DNA of 18,287 nt from Bacteroidales bacterium (GTDB taxonomy: Bacteria; Bacteroidota; Bacteroidia; Bacteroidales; Lentimicrobiaceae), in contig JADIZB010000016.1 in the NCBI GenBank assembly GCA_016705005.1, positions 1 to 18,287 on the forward strand. The letters are read 5' to 3'. The position numbers and the translations under genes are program-made. Position 1 is the first letter of the stretch. The number at the start of each line of letters is the position of its first letter. Of the stretch, positions 16,084 to 18,287 are shown in pieces. The notes under the pieces were generated by a model, which was not told the origin of the DNA, did not search any database, and was given only the letters and a program-made list of their open reading frames with translations.

Positions 16084-16488
16084 TTACTCCTTAATTGCAA
16101 CTATTCTAAGAGTTGGCCGGTTTGCTGTCTTGATAAACTTATGATATTCTGGAATCTCAAAAAAGTCAATTCGTTTCGTATAAGTGTCAAATGCCAATAA
16201 TTGGCCTTTTAGAAGTTTGGCAGATTTTGCTTCAATTAATTCACGCTCACGGACTTCAAGGTTTTCAGGGAATGTAAAAACAACACCTTCTATATATGAT
16301 ACATCATTTTCATTTTCTGGTTCTTCTAAAACCAATTTATCCTTATATACTAATTTCATTATCTTAACTTGCTCTTCAAGCAATTCTTCAATACGATTAA
16401 TTTTCCAGTACCAAAGCATTACTGACCTTAGAATAAAGAAAAGTGCAATAGATACTATTGCACTACCGATAAGGATTCTGTCATCCAT
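16084..16488 (-). CDS. Hypothetical single-pass membrane protein
   Basis: The protein has 134 residues and I do not recognise a family. One N-terminal membrane helix (IGSAIVSIALFFILRSVMLW) is followed by a charged, probably coiled-coil stretch (INRIEELLEEQVKIMKLVYK). A soluble cytoplasmic domain ends IKTANRPTLRIVAIKE. Start at ATG 16488. The predicted shape (short anchor, coiled coil, small domain) is common in Bacteroidota proteins of unknown function. It is markedly AT-rich compared with the dnaJ region, which may indicate recent acquisition. It lies 138 bp upstream of the other unrecognised membrane gene on the same strand, so the two could be co-transcribed. Confidence 0.6.
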   Translation of the reverse strand: MDDRILIGSAIVSIALFFILRSVMLWYWKINRIEELLEEQVKIMKLVYKDKLVLEEPENENDVSYIEGVVFTFPENLEVRERELIEAKSAKLLKGQLLAFDTYTKRIDFFEIPEYHKFIKTANRPTLRIVAIKE

Positions 16489-16986
16489 ATTATGAGTTAT
16501 TATGTTAATGTCAAATATTCAATTTAAGTTAAATATTTGCTTAGAACAGTAAATATACATATATTTAATTTCAAAATATTCCGAATTGATAAATTGTCTT
16601 GAATAGACCGAAAATAAATCATCACAATCATTAAAATAATTATTATTGCCCCCTTCACAAGGTTACTATCAGAACTAAATTCTTCTATTAGAAGGAAGCT
16701 ATGGACCTTTTCTGGCAAGCTGCCTGCATATTCAATTAACGGCCGTAAATCAGCGGAAATTCCCTCTGTGAAATCGGATGAATACAATTTTCGGCCATGT
16801 CTTCATCCGGAAGATTACAATCCGGTTTTGGTATTTATCCTTCTTTTCAGAGGTGATATTCCATAAAATTTCATCAACAGAAAAAAAACATCCGCCGGTC
16901 ATTTCATTATTTCTTCTTAGATTTGATCAACGATTAAATATCCATCCTGAATTTTCCTCTCACTCAAAACAATAAAATATCGCATT
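16489..16986. other. AT-rich spacer, possibly with one short minus-strand ORF
   Basis: I see no recognisable gene or RNA in this 498-bp stretch. A minus-strand reading frame at 16524-16787 would give 87 residues, including one hydrophobic segment (GAIIIILMIVMIYF) after a plausible soluble part (PLIEYAGSLPEKVHSFLLIE). It could be a real small membrane protein or a gene fragment, but nothing confirms it. No terminator or TAnnTTTG promoter stands out before the dehydrogenase. Confidence 0.3.
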
Positions 16987-18287
16987 ATGTCAGATGAAAA
17001 AATGTGGTCGGTAAGTCCCTCGGGGGAGCAGTTTGCCATTCCCCTGAAAAATGAATACATTGTTGAAAAGGAACGGATCCGCGCATTGGTGGACCAGGCC
17101 CGCACCGAAGGCAAAGAGATTGTCGTGGTAATGGGCGTTGGATTCGTGGGTGCCGTAATGGCCGCCATTGTGGCCGATACCGTGGATGCTGCCGGCAAAC
17201 CCTCGAAATTCGTGATCGGTTGCCAGCGGCCCAGCCAGCGCAGCTACTGGAAAATACCAATGCTCAACCGGGGCGAGTCACCCGTGAAGGCCGAAGACCG
17301 GAAGTTGACCAGATTATTTCACGATGTGTCAGCGATAAGAAAACACTCACCGCATCCTACAAGCGAAGTACTCTGAATTTGCCGATGTTGGTGGTGGTGG
17401 ATGTGCAGTGCGATTTCGCCAAGAGGAACTGGGCAATATGAAATCAGGTGAAGCCGATGCTGGCCGCCCTCAAGCCACCCTGAAAACCATCGGTGAAAGC
17501 ATACAGCCCCACTGCCTGACCCTGATCGAGACCACCGTGGCCCCCGGCACCACAGAGTTTGTGGCCTGGCCCATTTTGAAAAAGGCCTTTACCCGCCGGG
17601 GCATCAAATCTGTCCCCTTGCTGGCGCACAGCTTTGAGCGGGTAATGCCCGGAAGGGAATATGTTTCGAGCATCCGCGATTTCTGGCGGGTCTGCTCGGG
17701 CTGCGAGGCCGAAGCACGCAGCAGGGTGGAGAAATTCCTTCGCGAAGTGCTCAACACCAGAGACTTCCCGCTGACGGTGATGGACCGCCCCATCGAATCG
17801 GAAACCACCAAGATCGTCGAGAATTCATATCGGGCCACCATCCTGGCTTATATGAACGAGTGGAGCCTGTTTGCCGAGCGCAACGGCGTTGACCTGATCA
17901 AGGTAATCAACGCGATCAAAATGCGTCCGACCCATTCCAACATGATCTTCCCCGGCCCGGGGTGCGGGTGGTTACTGCCTGCCCAAGGACGGCGGGCTGG
18001 GTTACTGGGCCTACCGGCACTTCTGAGTTTTCGATGATAGAATGACCATTTCCGAGGAAGACGGCGACTGCCATGGAAAAAAAAAAAAAAAAAAAAAAAA
18101 AACAACAAGGATCGCCGACTGCCATAGGCTCGGCGATACCGTGGCCGTACTTTGAACACCCGCGACGCTGCGTAATATGGCCCGTTACATTGCCGGTGCC
18201 GAGGTGAAGGCGTCTGCGGGGCCAGCTACCGCCGAGGATGTGGGCGACACACGCTACAGCGGCAGCGAACTGGTGGTGCGCAAACTC
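16987..18287 (+). pseudogene. Nucleotide-sugar (UDP-glucose/GDP-mannose family) dehydrogenase, frame-broken, 3' end cut
   Basis: This family oxidises an NDP-sugar to the uronic acid with two NAD+ in the cytoplasm, supplying polysaccharide synthesis. The N-terminal Rossmann motif VVVMGVGFVGAVMAA (GxGxxG) is intact near 17125-17163. CQRPSQRSYWKIPMLNRGES follows, then VDQIISRCVSDKKTL, VVVDVQCDF, and ETTVAPGTTEFVAWPILKKA. Next come FERVMPGREY, VMDRPIESETTKIVENSYRA and the active-site Cys region GGYCLPKDGG near 17968-17998 in a shifted frame. Near the window end ALRNMARYIAGAEVK and DVGDTRYSGSELVVRKL can be reconstructed. At least six frame changes occur, for example GACCGG for GACCCGG near 17297 and AAGAGG for AAGGAGG near 17430. 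A 26-A run sits in the coding path. The substrate cannot be fixed from the sequence. The start is ATG 16987; the 3' end lies beyond the window. Confidence 0.85.
18077..18102 (+). repeat. Run of 26 A inside the dehydrogenase gene
   Basis: An uninterrupted A26 lies within GC-rich coding sequence. It is flanked by the direct repeat CGACTGCCAT at 18065-18074 and 18116-18125. The family sequence should be continuous here, and the run does not fit the protein. An assembly or sequencing artefact is the leading reading. Confidence 0.9.

Overview
The window looks like a stretch of a Bacteroidota (probably Bacteroidales-like) chromosome, most likely from an environmental or draft assembly. Support: a DUF4290-murA-dnaJ neighbourhood, a secreted protein with a type IX secretion (T9SS) C-terminal sorting domain, a beta-propeller/Y_Y_Y hybrid histidine kinase, a tmRNA tag ending in NYALAA, and a promoter of the TAnnTTTG type used by this phylum.

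Layout. 1-2087: wreckage of a housekeeping cluster on the + strand: the 3' part of a DUF4290 gene, murA broken by at least eight frame changes, and a short acidic remnant where grpE would be expected. 2088-5651: an intact dnaJ with a good terminator, then an ABC-2 exporter pair (ATPase intact, permease with three frame changes). 5652-6008: a gene-free spacer made of Bacteroidota-type repeats, ending in two heptanucleotide arrays next to the following start codon. 6009-10779: an intact sigma-54 response regulator without a DNA-binding domain, facing tail-to-tail a large propeller-type hybrid histidine kinase interrupted by one frame change. 10863-12667: the tmRNA gene (ssrA) with its terminator, a MITE-like repeat, a BRO-N/DinD-like gene, and a second copy of the ssrA 3' end plus terminator. 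The two copies form a 59-nt imperfect direct repeat (53/59), as expected of a small element integrated at ssrA. 12789-16488: four minus-strand genes (DUF1801 protein, a T9SS-exported propeller protein with one frame break, two unrecognised membrane-associated proteins). 16489-16986: AT-rich spacer. 16987-end: a nucleotide-sugar dehydrogenase broken by six or more frame changes and a run of 26 A.

How it fits together. dnaJ is the chaperone that would act with GrpE and DnaK. The ABC pair probably exports an unidentified substrate. The regulator and hybrid kinase may form one signalling unit. The element at ssrA is the only candidate mobile segment.

Caution. The frame breaks are very dense at both ends of the window and sparse in the middle. 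Where I can reconstruct them, nearly all are single-base changes in short homopolymers. Sequencing or assembly error is therefore the simplest explanation, and genes marked as broken may be intact in the organism. I did not find a convincing new defence or biosynthetic system. The ssrA-flanked unit is the best candidate for something not yet described.
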